The position numbers and the translations under genes were made by a program. This document shows positions 33,001 through 43,400 of a stretch of 64,000 nucleotides of DNA, piece after piece. Under the pieces are notes generated by a model. The model searched no databases. It saw only the letters and a list, made by a program, of their open reading frames with translations, and was not told the DNA's origin. Source of the stretch: Symbiodinium natans (Eukaryota > Sar > Dinophyceae > Suessiales > Symbiodiniaceae); the NCBI GenBank assembly GCA_905221605.1, contig CAJNDS010002275.1, positions 1 to 64,000 of the forward strand, read 5' to 3'. Each line of letters begins with the position of its first letter. Within the stretch, counting starts at the first letter, position 1.

Positions 33001-36000
33001 CCTTGCACCCCCACGTCCGTGATTGATTTTGCTTGAAATAAGCATTTTTGAAAGTCTCTGACAGTGCCGTTTGGACAGAAATCAACTGCAGGACGAGACG
33101 AGTTCAGCTGTGGTGTTGATGCCGCAATGTTGCGCGCGACGCCCGAACCCAACCGTTCGAAATTTGCAAAGTGTCTTACCAAAATGTGAATAAGTGCGAG
33201 CGCAGCGAGCAAAACACCGGAGTGTATTCAACACAGAAACTCACTGAAGTGCTGTTTTTGATGAGTTTTGAACATTTTGGGTTTGTTAATTTGCTTCCAG
33301 TCGCAATCATTCCTCTGACTTGCCGGTTGCAACTTTTGCGAGGCGTGACCTCTGGGGTGGCAACCTTTCAGGGAATAGGGTTGACCCAAAAGAAACCCTA
33401 TTCCCGAAAAGTATACCAGTCCAGAGGCTGTACCAAATAAAATTTGCAAAATTTTACTTGGGTAACTTCTTGCATGGCAATCTGTGGAAGAGATTTTCTT
33501 AAAGATTTGTTTTATCTTGCCTGTTTCTGGTTTTTTGAAGGTTGCCTTTCTAAGTGCCTGGTGGTTTCGGTCGCTCTGGTGTGTTGGATCGAAGTAGTGA
33601 GACCTTTTGCTGGCAAATGTTAAAAGACCTTTTCCTTTTGAGTGCAACAATTTTGACTTGTTGCAGTGTCGGGTTAAGACCTGGACTTGCACACACCTCT
33701 TCACCTTCGAAAAAGGATTGTTTTTCACTTGGATCGGACCAAAGGCAGTGTGGTCTGGCTTGGCCTCAGCTCAAAACTTGTTAAAAGCCAGGTCTTAAGC
33801 CATCCGATCCAAATTCAAAACAATCAATCGTCCAATGCCAGACCCAACACTGCTTCAAGTCAAAGTTTTGCACTTAAAGAAAGGGTCAATATTTGGCAAA
33901 GCAAAAAAACGACATAAAGAGTGGTGCCAAGTGTGTGTTTTCAGCTGCCATTTCTTGATCTTTAAAAAATTTGCACCAAAAGTTCGGTTCGAAGACAATT
34001 TTAAAAAGAGAAGGTATGGGTCCCAAAAAGAGACAGCAAAAATCAAGCGAAAAGCAGAGAAAGTCTCATTTACAGGCGGTGGTGGTGTGGGTGTGTGTGT
34101 GTGTGTGGCTGTGGGATGTGGTGAGTGCAAAAAGGCAGAGGCTCAGGTAACTTCCGCAGCAAAGCCTTGGCAGGTCTGTGGTGTTGGTGTTGGTGAAGTC
34201 GGAGCATCAGTTGTGCACAGGTGGTGGTGGGTTGCACATTGTGCAGTGTTTGCAAGTGTGTTGAAATGTGAGGTGAGACAGAATGGGTGGAGGTGTGCAA
34301 GCGAAAAACGCGAGGTGAGTTTGAATGAAGGGCAGCAATTCAAGTGTTTTTTGGGGGGGCTGCTTTTGAGCCCCAAAACTGTGTTTGAATTGGGGCCGCT
34401 TGAAAGGGCCTCCACAGTGCAGAACAAATTGCTGGACAACCTATAAAGAGAGCCATTTTTGTAAGCTGATCAAGGCATGGTCCTTACTTGTGCAGAGCAC
34501 GGAAGCAGCTAAAAACAGCAAGTTCTTGCCAAGCTGCTGATGGATAGAATGCAGCTCATGTGCAAGTGGTCATGACTCTGTGGAATGTGGTAAACTGGCT
34601 GAAAATTGGGATTCTTTATAAGATTTTGAGGGCCCAAAAATGAACCCCGAAAAATAGACACCAAAATGCCAAAATGCGTCACCAAAAATAGGCTCCGTAA
34701 TTTGAGCTTGAGGTGGAGCCACGCAAGGCAAATTAGATCAGGGAGCCAAAAGTGATGCCAAAAAATGGGGCCTGTTTTTGGGCCCGGATTTTTGCAAGAA
34801 GGGGCCCAAAAAACGTCCCCGTTTTTGGGCCCCATTTTTCCGGCCCACAGTTCGGATGGGCATTGAACCTTGAGTGCAATGCTCATCAGTGTTGCTGGGC
34901 ATTTTCGGTCACGCTGCCAGCGTTTCATCCTTGCTCAGACCTGGTAATCTTGAATGCAGACTCACTGCAGAGAAGTGCAGCCAACATGTGGCAGTGTGGC
35001 CCTGTAAGTTGCGTGAACTCAAGTAACAACGGCTTGCAACTGGCAACTGTGGAGGCCCGTTCTGCGGGACCGTTTCGTGTGGCTTTTTTGGGCTCAGAAA
35101 TGGGCCCCGGAAAAGCCTCCCCTTGCACCCCCACGTCCGTGATTGATTTTGCTTGAAATAAGCATTTTTGAAAGTCTCTGACAGTGCCGTTTGGACAGAA
35201 ATCAACTGCAGGACGAGACGAGTTCAGCTGTGGTGTTGATGCCGCAATGTTGCGCGCGACGCCCGAACCCAACCGTTCGAAATTTGCAAAGTGTCTTACC
35301 AAAATGTGAATAAGTGCGAGCGCAGCGAGCAAAACACCGGAGTGTATTCAACACAGAAACTCACTGAAGTGCTGTTTTTGATGAGTTTTGAACATTTTGG
35401 GTTTGTTAATTTGCTTCCAGTCGCAATCATTCCTCTGACTTGCCGGTTGCAACTTTTGCGAGGCGTGACCTCTGGGGTGGCAACCTTTCAGGGAATAGGG
35501 TTGACCCAAAAGAAACCCTATTCCCGAAAAGTATACCAGTCCAGAGGCTGTACCAAATAAAATTTGCAAAATTTTACTTGGGTAACTTCTTGCATGGCAA
35601 TCTGTGGAAGAGATTTTCTTAAAGATTTGTTTTATCTTGCCTGTTTCTGGTTTTTTGAAGGTTGCCTTTCTAAGTGCCTGGTGGTTTCGGTCGCTCTGGT
35701 GTGTTGGATCGAAGTAGTGAGACCTTTTGCTGGCAAATGTTAAAGACCTTTTCCTGTTGAGTGCAACAATTTTGACTTGTTGCAGTGTCGGGTTAAGACC
35801 TGGACTTGCACACACCTCTTTACCTTCGAAAAAGGATTGTTTTTCACTTGGATCGGACCAAAGGCAGTGTGGTCTGGCTTGGCCTCAGCTCAAAACTTGT
35901 TAAAAAGCCAGGTCTTAAGCCATCCGATCCAAATTCAAAACAATCAATCGTCCAATGCCAGACCCAACACTGCTTCAAGTCAAAGTTTTGCACTTAAAGA

Positions 36001-36210
36001 AAGGGTCAATATTTGGCAAAGCAAAAAAACGACATAAAGAGTGGTGCCAAGAGTGTGTTTTCAGCTGCCATTTCTTGATCTTTAAACAATTTGCACCAAA
36101 AGTTCGGTTCGAAGACAATTTTAAAAAGAGAAGGTATGGGTCCCAAAAAAAGAGACAGCAAAAATCAAGCGAAAAGCAGAGAAAGTCTCATTTACAGGCG
36201 GTGGTGGTGT

Positions 36211-36244
<34 letters not shown>

Positions 36245-36574
36245 CTGTGGGATGTGGTGAGTGCAAAAAGGCAGAGGCTCAGGTAACTTCCGCAGCAAAG
36301 CCTTGGCAGGTCTGTGGTGTTGGTGTTGGTGAAGTCGGAGCATCAGTTGTGCACAGGTGGTGGTGGGTTGCACATTGTGCAGTGTTTGCAAGTGTGTGGA
36401 AATGTGTGATGTGGTGTGTGAGTGTGAGGTGAGACAGAATGGGTGGAGGTGTGTAAGCGAAAAACGCGAGGTGAGTTTGAATGAAGGGCAGCAATTCAAG
36501 TGTTTTTTGGGGGGGCTGCTTTTGAGCCCCAAAACTGTGTTTGAATTGGGGCCGCTTGAAAGGGCCTCCACAGT
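21017..36574. repeat. Tandem array 1, right part
   Basis: Units phased on gggtcaatatttggc: 21017-23165, 23166-25309, 25310-27450, 27451-29592, 29593-31743, 31744-33882, 33883-36002 and partial 36003-36574. Periods are 2149, 2144, 2141, 2142, 2151, 2139 and 2120, the differences coming mainly from (GT)n length and small indels. The last unit stops after cctccacagt, where others continue gcagaacaaattg. Confidence 0.95.
33883..36002. repeat. Array 1 unit with a 20-bp deletion
   Basis: The shortest unit (2120 bp). Around 34260-34275 about 20 bp of the GTGTG-rich stretch present in all other units are missing. It also carries private substitutions, such as taaactgg near 34590. Confidence 0.7.
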
Positions 36575-36929
36575 AATTCCAACATGAACCTAAAAAGTTT
36601 TGAAAAAACTATGCATTCATGTGGTACACTGTGGTTTTTTTTTCCAGCGCGGATTGTGTAGTACCAGTTTTGATAAAATTACACCCAAGGCGAAATCCAG
36701 TTTTTTCCACAGCGCAAAGCGTGTAGTTAGTTTAGAATTAGCCTGGCGGAAAAATCCAGCTTTTCCTACAGTACGGAGCATGTGACACCTTTTTTAATTT
36801 GCAGTTCTGCAGGTCACTGGCTTTCAAGCTTCTTGCAAACTCTGAACCCTTCAAGTCTTTGTGTTTACAAAATGAACTCTGTGTGAATGCAGAAAATGTC
36901 CAAGTAAATTGGAGACTGGAAGCCATGCA
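36575..36929. other. Spacer after array 1 with a decayed about 70-bp duplication
   Basis: Two related segments, 36643-36725 and about 36740-36790, share a ccagttttttccacagcgc-like core followed by tgtag or tgtgac. No credible gene is seen. Confidence 0.4.
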
Positions 36930-37190
36930 GGCTGGAGAAGAGGCAGGCAGGCTTGCTGTTGGGTCTGTAGGCGTGCAGCAGAGTCTGCAGGTTGCTTGCA
37001 GGCGCTGCTGGCCTGCAGGCTGCTGCAGGGTCTGCAGGCTTGCCAGACCCTGCAGCTGTAAGCTTGCTGCAGAGGTCTGCAGGCTTGCTGCATTAGGCTG
37101 CTGCAGGGCCTGCAGGCTTGCTGCAGAGTCTGCATGCTTGCTGCAGGTCTGCAGGGTCTGCAGGTTGCTGCAGTGTTACATGCAGGGTCT
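36930..37190. repeat. Degenerate CTGCAG-rich minisatellite
   Basis: Irregular copies of tgcaggcttgctgcaggg and related words, with CTGCAG as the constant core. An ORF reads through it on each strand (Cys/Arg/Leu-rich), which is a by-product of the repeat. Similar CTGCAG-rich DNA recurs at 61090-61500. Confidence 0.8.
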
Positions 37191-38305
37191 TCAGAACGCA
37201 GTAAGCAGCGCAGCCCGAGGACTTACCCACACGGAATGCTTCCAGAACTGCCTTAGTAACACGGATGCGCTTGACCGATCCTCGATGACCTGCTGGAACA
37301 ATTGCTTGGTGCGCCTGGCAGGCCTGTAGATTCCGTTGCCTGGAAACATCTCTAACTTGATACTTTATTTTGACGCTTGTCCAGCATGGCATATAATTTC
37401 CCTTTTCAGTTTCTGGTTAACTACAGAAGAAGATCCAAGAAAGTGTGCTGCATGGTGGATTTGGCTCCACTGCGGACCTGCCAGGTTGCCAATTTGCTCA
37501 GGGAAGATTGCTGACGGCGGCAGAAATCGTGAGGGTTTTTTGTAATTTGTCGCCGGTCAGTGATGTAGCGTGCCGAAACTTGTGAGTTTATCTTCGCAGA
37601 TGGTGTGTCCCAAAATCTCTACCTGGTGGGTCCGGAGACGGGGTCGCCAGGCGGCCTCCTGGAAGGCATGCGGGGCCCCATTTTTGGGGCCGCCTGAAGT
37701 CATTTTTCTCTTGCAGACGGCCCCAAAAGCGGGGCCGCCCAGATTCAGCTCTGGGTCGAAATTTAGCCCCAGAAGCGGGGCCCAGATTTCCCATATAGGC
37801 CAGATGACGGATGCTGAGTCCTCGTGTCGTGTGCATAAAATGGGCACGATGTCAGGTGGGATTTGTGAGATTTCGGAGGTCACTTTGCAGTGAACACGGA
37901 GAGCAACTTTTGCGCAGCTTTGCAGTTCTTAAAAGTAATTCAGGAGGCAAGAATACCCCCCACCCCATAGAATCTTAGCGTAGATGTTGCAGGATTGGTG
38001 CACGAGGGATGGTACACATGTAGCGGAGTCGTGTCTTCCCCGGTTTAAAAACCATTGTATATTTAAAACGGGCTCACCTCGACTCCGCTGCCGTTCTAAG
38101 GGGAATTCCATCTTAGAAGGACTCCGCCGACTCCGCTTACATGAACTCCACCGACTCCGCCCACATATGTAACTCGGATTCCTTTGTTTCAGTGCCTATT
38201 GCTTGAACTCAGGTGTTTCTATCTTGGCGCGCAGCGCGAAGATGGCAAAGAAGCTTTTGCGGCGCTGAATTTGGCATCGGAACTTATGTCAAGAATTGAG
38301 ACGTC
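37191..38305. other. Spacer between the two arrays, with GGCCCC hairpins
   Basis: At 37670-37790 several GGCCCC-A/T words occur in both orientations, including ggcccca-tttt-tggggcc at 37674-37691. At 38080-38165 there are repeated gactccgc and ctccgcc words. I find no gene. Confidence 0.5.
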
Positions 38306-38681
38306 AGGCAGGAAGTCAGTCTTGTTCTATAGCAAGTTGTGACGTGGACGGTGAAGCCAGGCAGACGTAGACTGTATTCCTTTTTCTAAACCCGATTGGT
38401 GAAAGACCAATGTGTGCCTTGACGTTCTGCCTAAAGGCGCGAAGTGCTTCTTAGACGGTCAGCGACCATTGATTTGTATGGCAGGCATGCCCCAGCTTCG
38501 GCGCTCCGGTTGACAGAGGTTCTTGCCAGAAGCAGAAGAACACCTCTTGCGTCCTTCACCCTTTAGGAGACAACCGGTAGTATAATACTGACATTGGCGT
38601 GCGGTGATTGGATGGCGGGTTTCCTGCACCTGTCCTTTAATAACTTTGTAAATTGCCAGAGGGTGAATCCAGTCCTAATAA

Positions 38682-38960
38682 AGGGGTTTCCGCAGGGTTT
38701 CCGTTCATGTTTGTTAAGGTTCTGGAGGGTTTCCCTGGGTTTCCCTACAGTTTTGCAAGGGTTTCGCGGGGTTTCTGGAGGTTTCCGTGGGTTTCCTTAG
38801 ATTTCGTGCATGTGTTAAAACCTATTGGATGGTTTTGGCAGGTTCCTCAAGGGTTTCGTGAGAGTTTCCGTGGGATTTCGTGCAGTTTTTGAACTTTCCT
38901 CCTTGAATTTCTCTAAAGTTTTGTAAGGGTTTCCGCGGATCCGTGGGTTTTGTCAAGTTT
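38682..38960. repeat. Degenerate GGGTTTCC-type minisatellite in array 2
   Basis: About 15 loosely spaced copies of gggtttccgtggg, gggtttcgcgggg or ggtttcc. It continues after a 425-bp block at 39413-39700, and every array 2 unit repeats this pattern. It looks like an old short-period satellite from which the long unit grew. Confidence 0.75.
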
Positions 38961-38987
38961 TGCCTTGGTTTTTTAAAAGCTTTCAGA

Positions 38988-39412
38988 CGTATTTTCTAAT
39001 TTTTAAAAGCAAAATAGTCTTCGGAGACCCGCCCTTGCCTTAAACTCCAACCCCCTTAAGAGGGAAAGTTTGCCTTCCAAAACACCGGAGACCCCAGGAT
39101 TGGCAAGAATCCCAATTAAAAATGCGATTTTTAGGACTGACATCAACGGTTCCTTGCTGGCCTGTCGTTTTCTGGATTGACCAAAAAACCGAGCTTTACC
39201 GGCTTCAGGATTTCAAGTTTTTCCCCACATCTTTGTGTGGGGTTCTTACTTTTGGAGCTGTCCCGCCTCTTCCTCTTCCTTCTCCTGCTTCTCCTTCTTC
39301 TCCTTCTTCTTCTCCTCCTTCCCGTCCTCCTCTTCCTGTTCCTCATGACGCACCATCACGCACAGCACGCATTATATCACATCACGCACATGACGCGGTG
39401 TCACGCATAAAA
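38988..39412. repeat. 425-bp block interrupting the GGGTTTCC satellite
   Basis: Present in units 1-5 of array 2, absent from unit 6, where ctttcaga runs directly into tggtttccctgggg (about 56240). It contains the polypyrimidine tract and a run of cacgca words at 39349-39405. Either a deletion in unit 6 or, equally possible, an insertion before units 1-5 were amplified. I see no target-site duplication. Confidence 0.7.
39261..39353. repeat. Polypyrimidine (CT-rich) tract in array 2
   Basis: About 90 nt of nearly pure C/T on the plus strand (ttctcc/ttcctc words), repeated in units 1-5 near 42235, 45212, 48191 and 52107. Unit 5 is 3 nt longer. A variant, cctgctt versus ccttctt, alternates: the first in units 1 and 3, the second in units 2, 4 and 5. 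Such tracts can form triplex DNA. Confidence 0.75.
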
Positions 39413-40263
39413 GGTTTCCCTGGGGTTTTCTAAGGTTTGCGGGGTTTCAGTGGGTTTTATAAGATTTTGCGTAGGTTTTTGAAGCTCTCGGAAGGTTTTT
39501 CTAATGTCTTGTGAAGGTTACCGTGGGTTTTCCATGGTTTTTGACAGTGAAGGGGTTTCCGTGGGTTTCTTAGGGCTGTGTAAGGGTTTCCGCGGGGTTT
39601 CTGTGGGTTTCCTTATATAGGTTGTGCGCAGGTCTTTAAAGCTTCCAGTGGAGCTTTGTGAGGGTTCCTGCAAAATCTCCGCGGGGTTTCGATTGGTTTT
39701 CTCATGCTTTGCGGCTTTGGAAAAAGATGTCAGAAGCTTCAGCAAGGGTTTCCATAAGCTTCCATGGCACCATGGATTTCCTCAGCGTTACTTCAAGCTT
39801 TGGAATTTGTCACATGATGCGGTCGGCGCTCGTCCAGACAGGCAAGATGCAAGCGGCGCAGTGTGTCGTGCGGCTTTGCAGCGCTGCCAGGTGAGGTTGT
39901 GGAGGTGGATGCTAATGGCACAGGGAGAATCAGAAGTGACCGCTGGGCTAACCCAGCTGTATTTTTCCGCAGGAGTAGGTCCGAGTAGGTTTTCCATATG
40001 TGCTCCGGGTCTTTGCGCAGGAAATTGTTCCGAGGCCAGATTCTGGGTCCGCTTTTGTGTGCAAAAGTCACGTCCGCTTGTGCGTGGCCTCCCCGGTGCC
40101 CGTTTCTATTATGTTGATCACTTCCGCAAGAAAGCTGCCTGTGGAGGGTCGTTGTTCTTTAAAAAAAGAATTCTCCACGCTAGGAGCTTGCCTGTGGGTC
40201 AGAGTTGCTGTAGCGTCGCAATCTGGGGAGCGCAGGGGCTCGAAAAATGCAGATTTAGCGACA

Positions 40264-40298
40264 CCAAAATTGGGGCCGCCAGGCGGCCCCAATTTTGG
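40264..40298. repeat. Perfect 17-bp palindrome with 1-nt centre in array 2
   Basis: Arms ccaaaattggggccgcc (40264-40280) and ggcggccccaattttgg (40282-40298) around a single A. It is repeated once per about 480-bp subunit. The copy at about 53110-53145 has two extra bases at the centre but keeps both arms. Confidence 0.9.
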
Positions 40299-40361
40299 GG
40301 TCGCAGTTCCAGCCTTTTCATGTATTTACACATTATAATAAGGGAAGCTGGGTGCATTTCG

Positions 40362-40406
40362 TGGCCCCATTTTTGGGGCCGCGAGACGGCCCCATTTTTG
40401 GGGTCG
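40362..40406. repeat. Pair of GGCCCCATTTTTGGGGCC hairpins in array 2
   Basis: Two adjacent copies of ggccccatttttgggg(c/t)c, each with 7-bp arms (ggcccca and tggggcc), downstream of the 17-bp palindrome. The last position varies (ggggtcgc or ggggccgc) between subunits. Confidence 0.85.
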
Positions 40407-43400
40407 CAAGTTTGAGCCCTGGGCTCACGCAGCTGGGTCTCGTCAGCGTGCCTGCGCCTGCCCTTGTTCCAGGAACCTTGGGGAGCAGCGTGCAGAACAT
40501 AAGCTTGGGGATCAGGGGCTTGTCCGAAGCAGCTGCTTGCTTTTGTAATGCTGCAGCAGAAAGGGAGCTGCAACTGTGGAGGCCACTTTCATGCGGTTGT
40601 CTTTTAGCTTGTGTTTAGCAGCCCTAAATGTTGTTCCTTGTTTACAGGAGATTTCGGAGATTTGCGTTGTTTTGCGTTTGTTTGCTATTTTTGCAATGTA
40701 CTTTTGCTTTTGTTTGCACGTAGACCTGTTTTGCTGGATTTTGTGCCGGATTGTTTTTTCAAGATGCCTTGAGATCTGCAAGACTCTCAGAGACTTTTGC
40801 TAATTTTTGCGCCTACGGGCCATGTGTCTTCAACAGATTGCATCTGAGCCGCTGCTCGCTGAGCGCTCTTGCCTCAAGCAGCTCCTAGGCCACAGCTAGC
40901 GTACTTGCGCCATGTCTGCCACGTCGGAGCCTGATTTGTTGGCCGAAAAAAGTGCCCAGACATAGTCCGTAGGGTCCATGTTTGTGCTTCCAAGGTGTCG
41001 CAAGCCCTTCGCAACTCGCTCAGCGAAGTACTCAGTGGAGGAGGTTGCCGAGGTCTTCAAGGCCGATTTTTGGCGATGCGAGAGGCTTCACATTCGTTGC
41101 GGGGCGCAGGCGCGGCCGGCCGGTGCGCGGCCGGAGGTGTCCAAGCTCATCCGTGCGCTGCTTGGTGGCCTAGCTGTGTATGGTTGTAGCAACAGCCATG
41201 CGCGGGGTCAAAGCTTTGGGTGCAAGAAACCAGTCATGCCTTCAGTCAGGTCCTTGGGTTGAGTCTGACATGAACCCTGAGGCAGGAAGTCAGTCTTGTT
41301 CTATAGCAAGTTGTGACGTGGACGGTGAAGCCAGGCAGACGTAGACTGTATTCCTTTTTCTGAACCCGATTGGTGAAAGACCAATGTGTACCTTGACGTT
41401 CTGCCTGAAGGCGCGAAGTGCTTCTTAGACGGTCAGCGACCATTGATTCGTATGGCAGGCATGCCCCAGCTTCGGCGCTCCGGTTGACAGAGGTCCTCGC
41501 CAGAAGCAGAAGAACACCTCTTGCGTCCTTCACCCTTTAGGGGACGACCGGTAGTATAATACTGACATTGGCGTGCGGTGATTGGGTGGCGGGTTTCCTG
41601 CACCTGTCCTTTAATAACTTTGTAAATTGCCAGAGGGTGAATCCAGTCCTAATAAAGGGGTTTCCGCAGGGTTTCCGTTCATGTTTGTTAAGGTTCTGGA
41701 GGGTTTCCCTGGGTTTCCCTACAGTTTTGCAAGGGTTTCGCGGGGTTTCTGGAGGTTTCCGTGGGTTTCCTTAGATTTCGTGCATGTGTTAAAACCTATT
41801 GGATGGTTTTGGCAGGTTCCTCAAGGGTTTCGTGAGAGTTTCCGTGGGATTTCGTGCAGTTTTTGAACTTTCCTCCTTGAATTTCTCTAAAGTTTTGTAA
41901 GGGTTTCCGCGGATCCGTGGGTTTTGTCAAGTTTTGCCTTGGTTTTTTAAAAGCTTTCAGACGTATTTTCTAATTTTTAAAAGCAAAATAGTCTTCGGAG
42001 ACCCGCCCTTGCCTTAAACTCCAACCCCCTTAAGAGGGAAAGTTTGCCTTCCAAAACACCGGAGACCCCAGGATTGGCAAGAATCCCAATTTAAAATGCG
42101 ATTTTTAGGACTGACATCAACGGTTCCTTGCTGGCCTGTCGTTTTCTGGATTGACCAAAAAACCGAGCTTTACCGGCTTCAGGATTTCAAGTTTTTCCCC
42201 ACATCTTTGTGTGGGGTTCTTACTTTTGGAGCTGTCCCGCCTCTTCCTCTTCCTTCTCCTTCTTCTCCTTCTTCTCCTTCTTCTTCTCCTCCTTCCCGTC
42301 CTCCTCTTCCTGTTCCTCATGACGCACCATCACGCACAGCACGCATTATATCACATCACGCACATGACGCGGTGTCACGCATAAAAGGTTTCCCTGGGGT
42401 TTTCTAAGGTTTGCGGGGTTTCAGTGGGTTTTATAAGATTTTGCGTAGGTTTTTGAAGCTCTCGGAAGGTTTTTCTAATGTCTTGTGAAGGTTACCGTGG
42501 GTTTTCCATGGTTTTTGACAGTGAAGGGGTTTCCGTGGGTTTCTTAGGGCTGTGTAAGGGTTTCCGCGGGGTTTCTGTGGGTTTCCTTATATAGGTTGTG
42601 CGCAGGTCTTTAAAGCTTCCAGTGGAGCTTTGTGAGGGTTCCTGCAAAATCTCCGCGGGGTTTCGATTGGTTTTCTCATGCTTTGCGGCTTTGGAAAAAG
42701 ATGTCAGAAGCTTCAGCAAGGGTTTCCATAAGCTTCCATGGCACCATGGATTTCCTCAGCGTTACTTCAAGCTTTGGAATTTGTCACATGATGCGGTCGG
42801 CGCTCGTCCAGACAGGCAAGATGCAAGCGGCGCAGTGTGTCGTGCGGCTTTGCAGCGCTGCCAGGTGAGGTTGTGGAGGTGGATGCTAATGGCACAGGGA
42901 GAATCAGAAGTGACCGCTGGGCTAACCCAGCTGTATTTTTCCGCAGGAGTAGGTCCGAGTAGGTTTTCCATATGTGCTCCGGGTCTTTGCGCAGGAAATT
43001 GTTCCGAGGCCAGATTCTGGGTCCGCTTTTGTGTGCAAAAGTCACGTCCGCTTGTGCGTGGCCTCCCCGGTGCCCGTTTCTATTATGTTGATCACTTCCG
43101 CAAGAAAGCTGCCTGTGGAGGGTCGTTGTTCTTTAAAAAAAAAATTCTCCACGCTAGGAGCTTGCCTGTGGGTCAGAGTTGCTGTAGCGTCGCAATCTGG
43201 GGAGCGCAGGGGCTCGAAAAATGCAGATTTAGCGACACCAAAATTGGGGCCGCCAGGCGGCCCCAATTTTGGGGTCGCAGTTCCAGCCTTTTCATGTATT
43301 TACACATTATAATAAGGGAAGCTGGGTGCATTTCGTGGCCCCATTTTTGGGGCCGCGAGACGGCCCCATTTTTGGGGTCGCAAGTTTGAGCCCTGGGCTC

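Noticed and set aside
36930-37190. Cys/Leu/Ala-rich ORF (36799-37329) as a gene
   Set aside because: Its composition is set by the CTGCAG minisatellite and similar ORFs exist on the other strand.
39143-39346. Arg-rich minus-strand ORF in array 2
   Set aside because: It is the translation of the polypyrimidine tract.
39624-40415. 263-codon ORF in array 2 units
   Set aside because: It runs through the palindrome and the hairpins and is shortened by A-run length changes in units 4 and 5, so the frame is not maintained.
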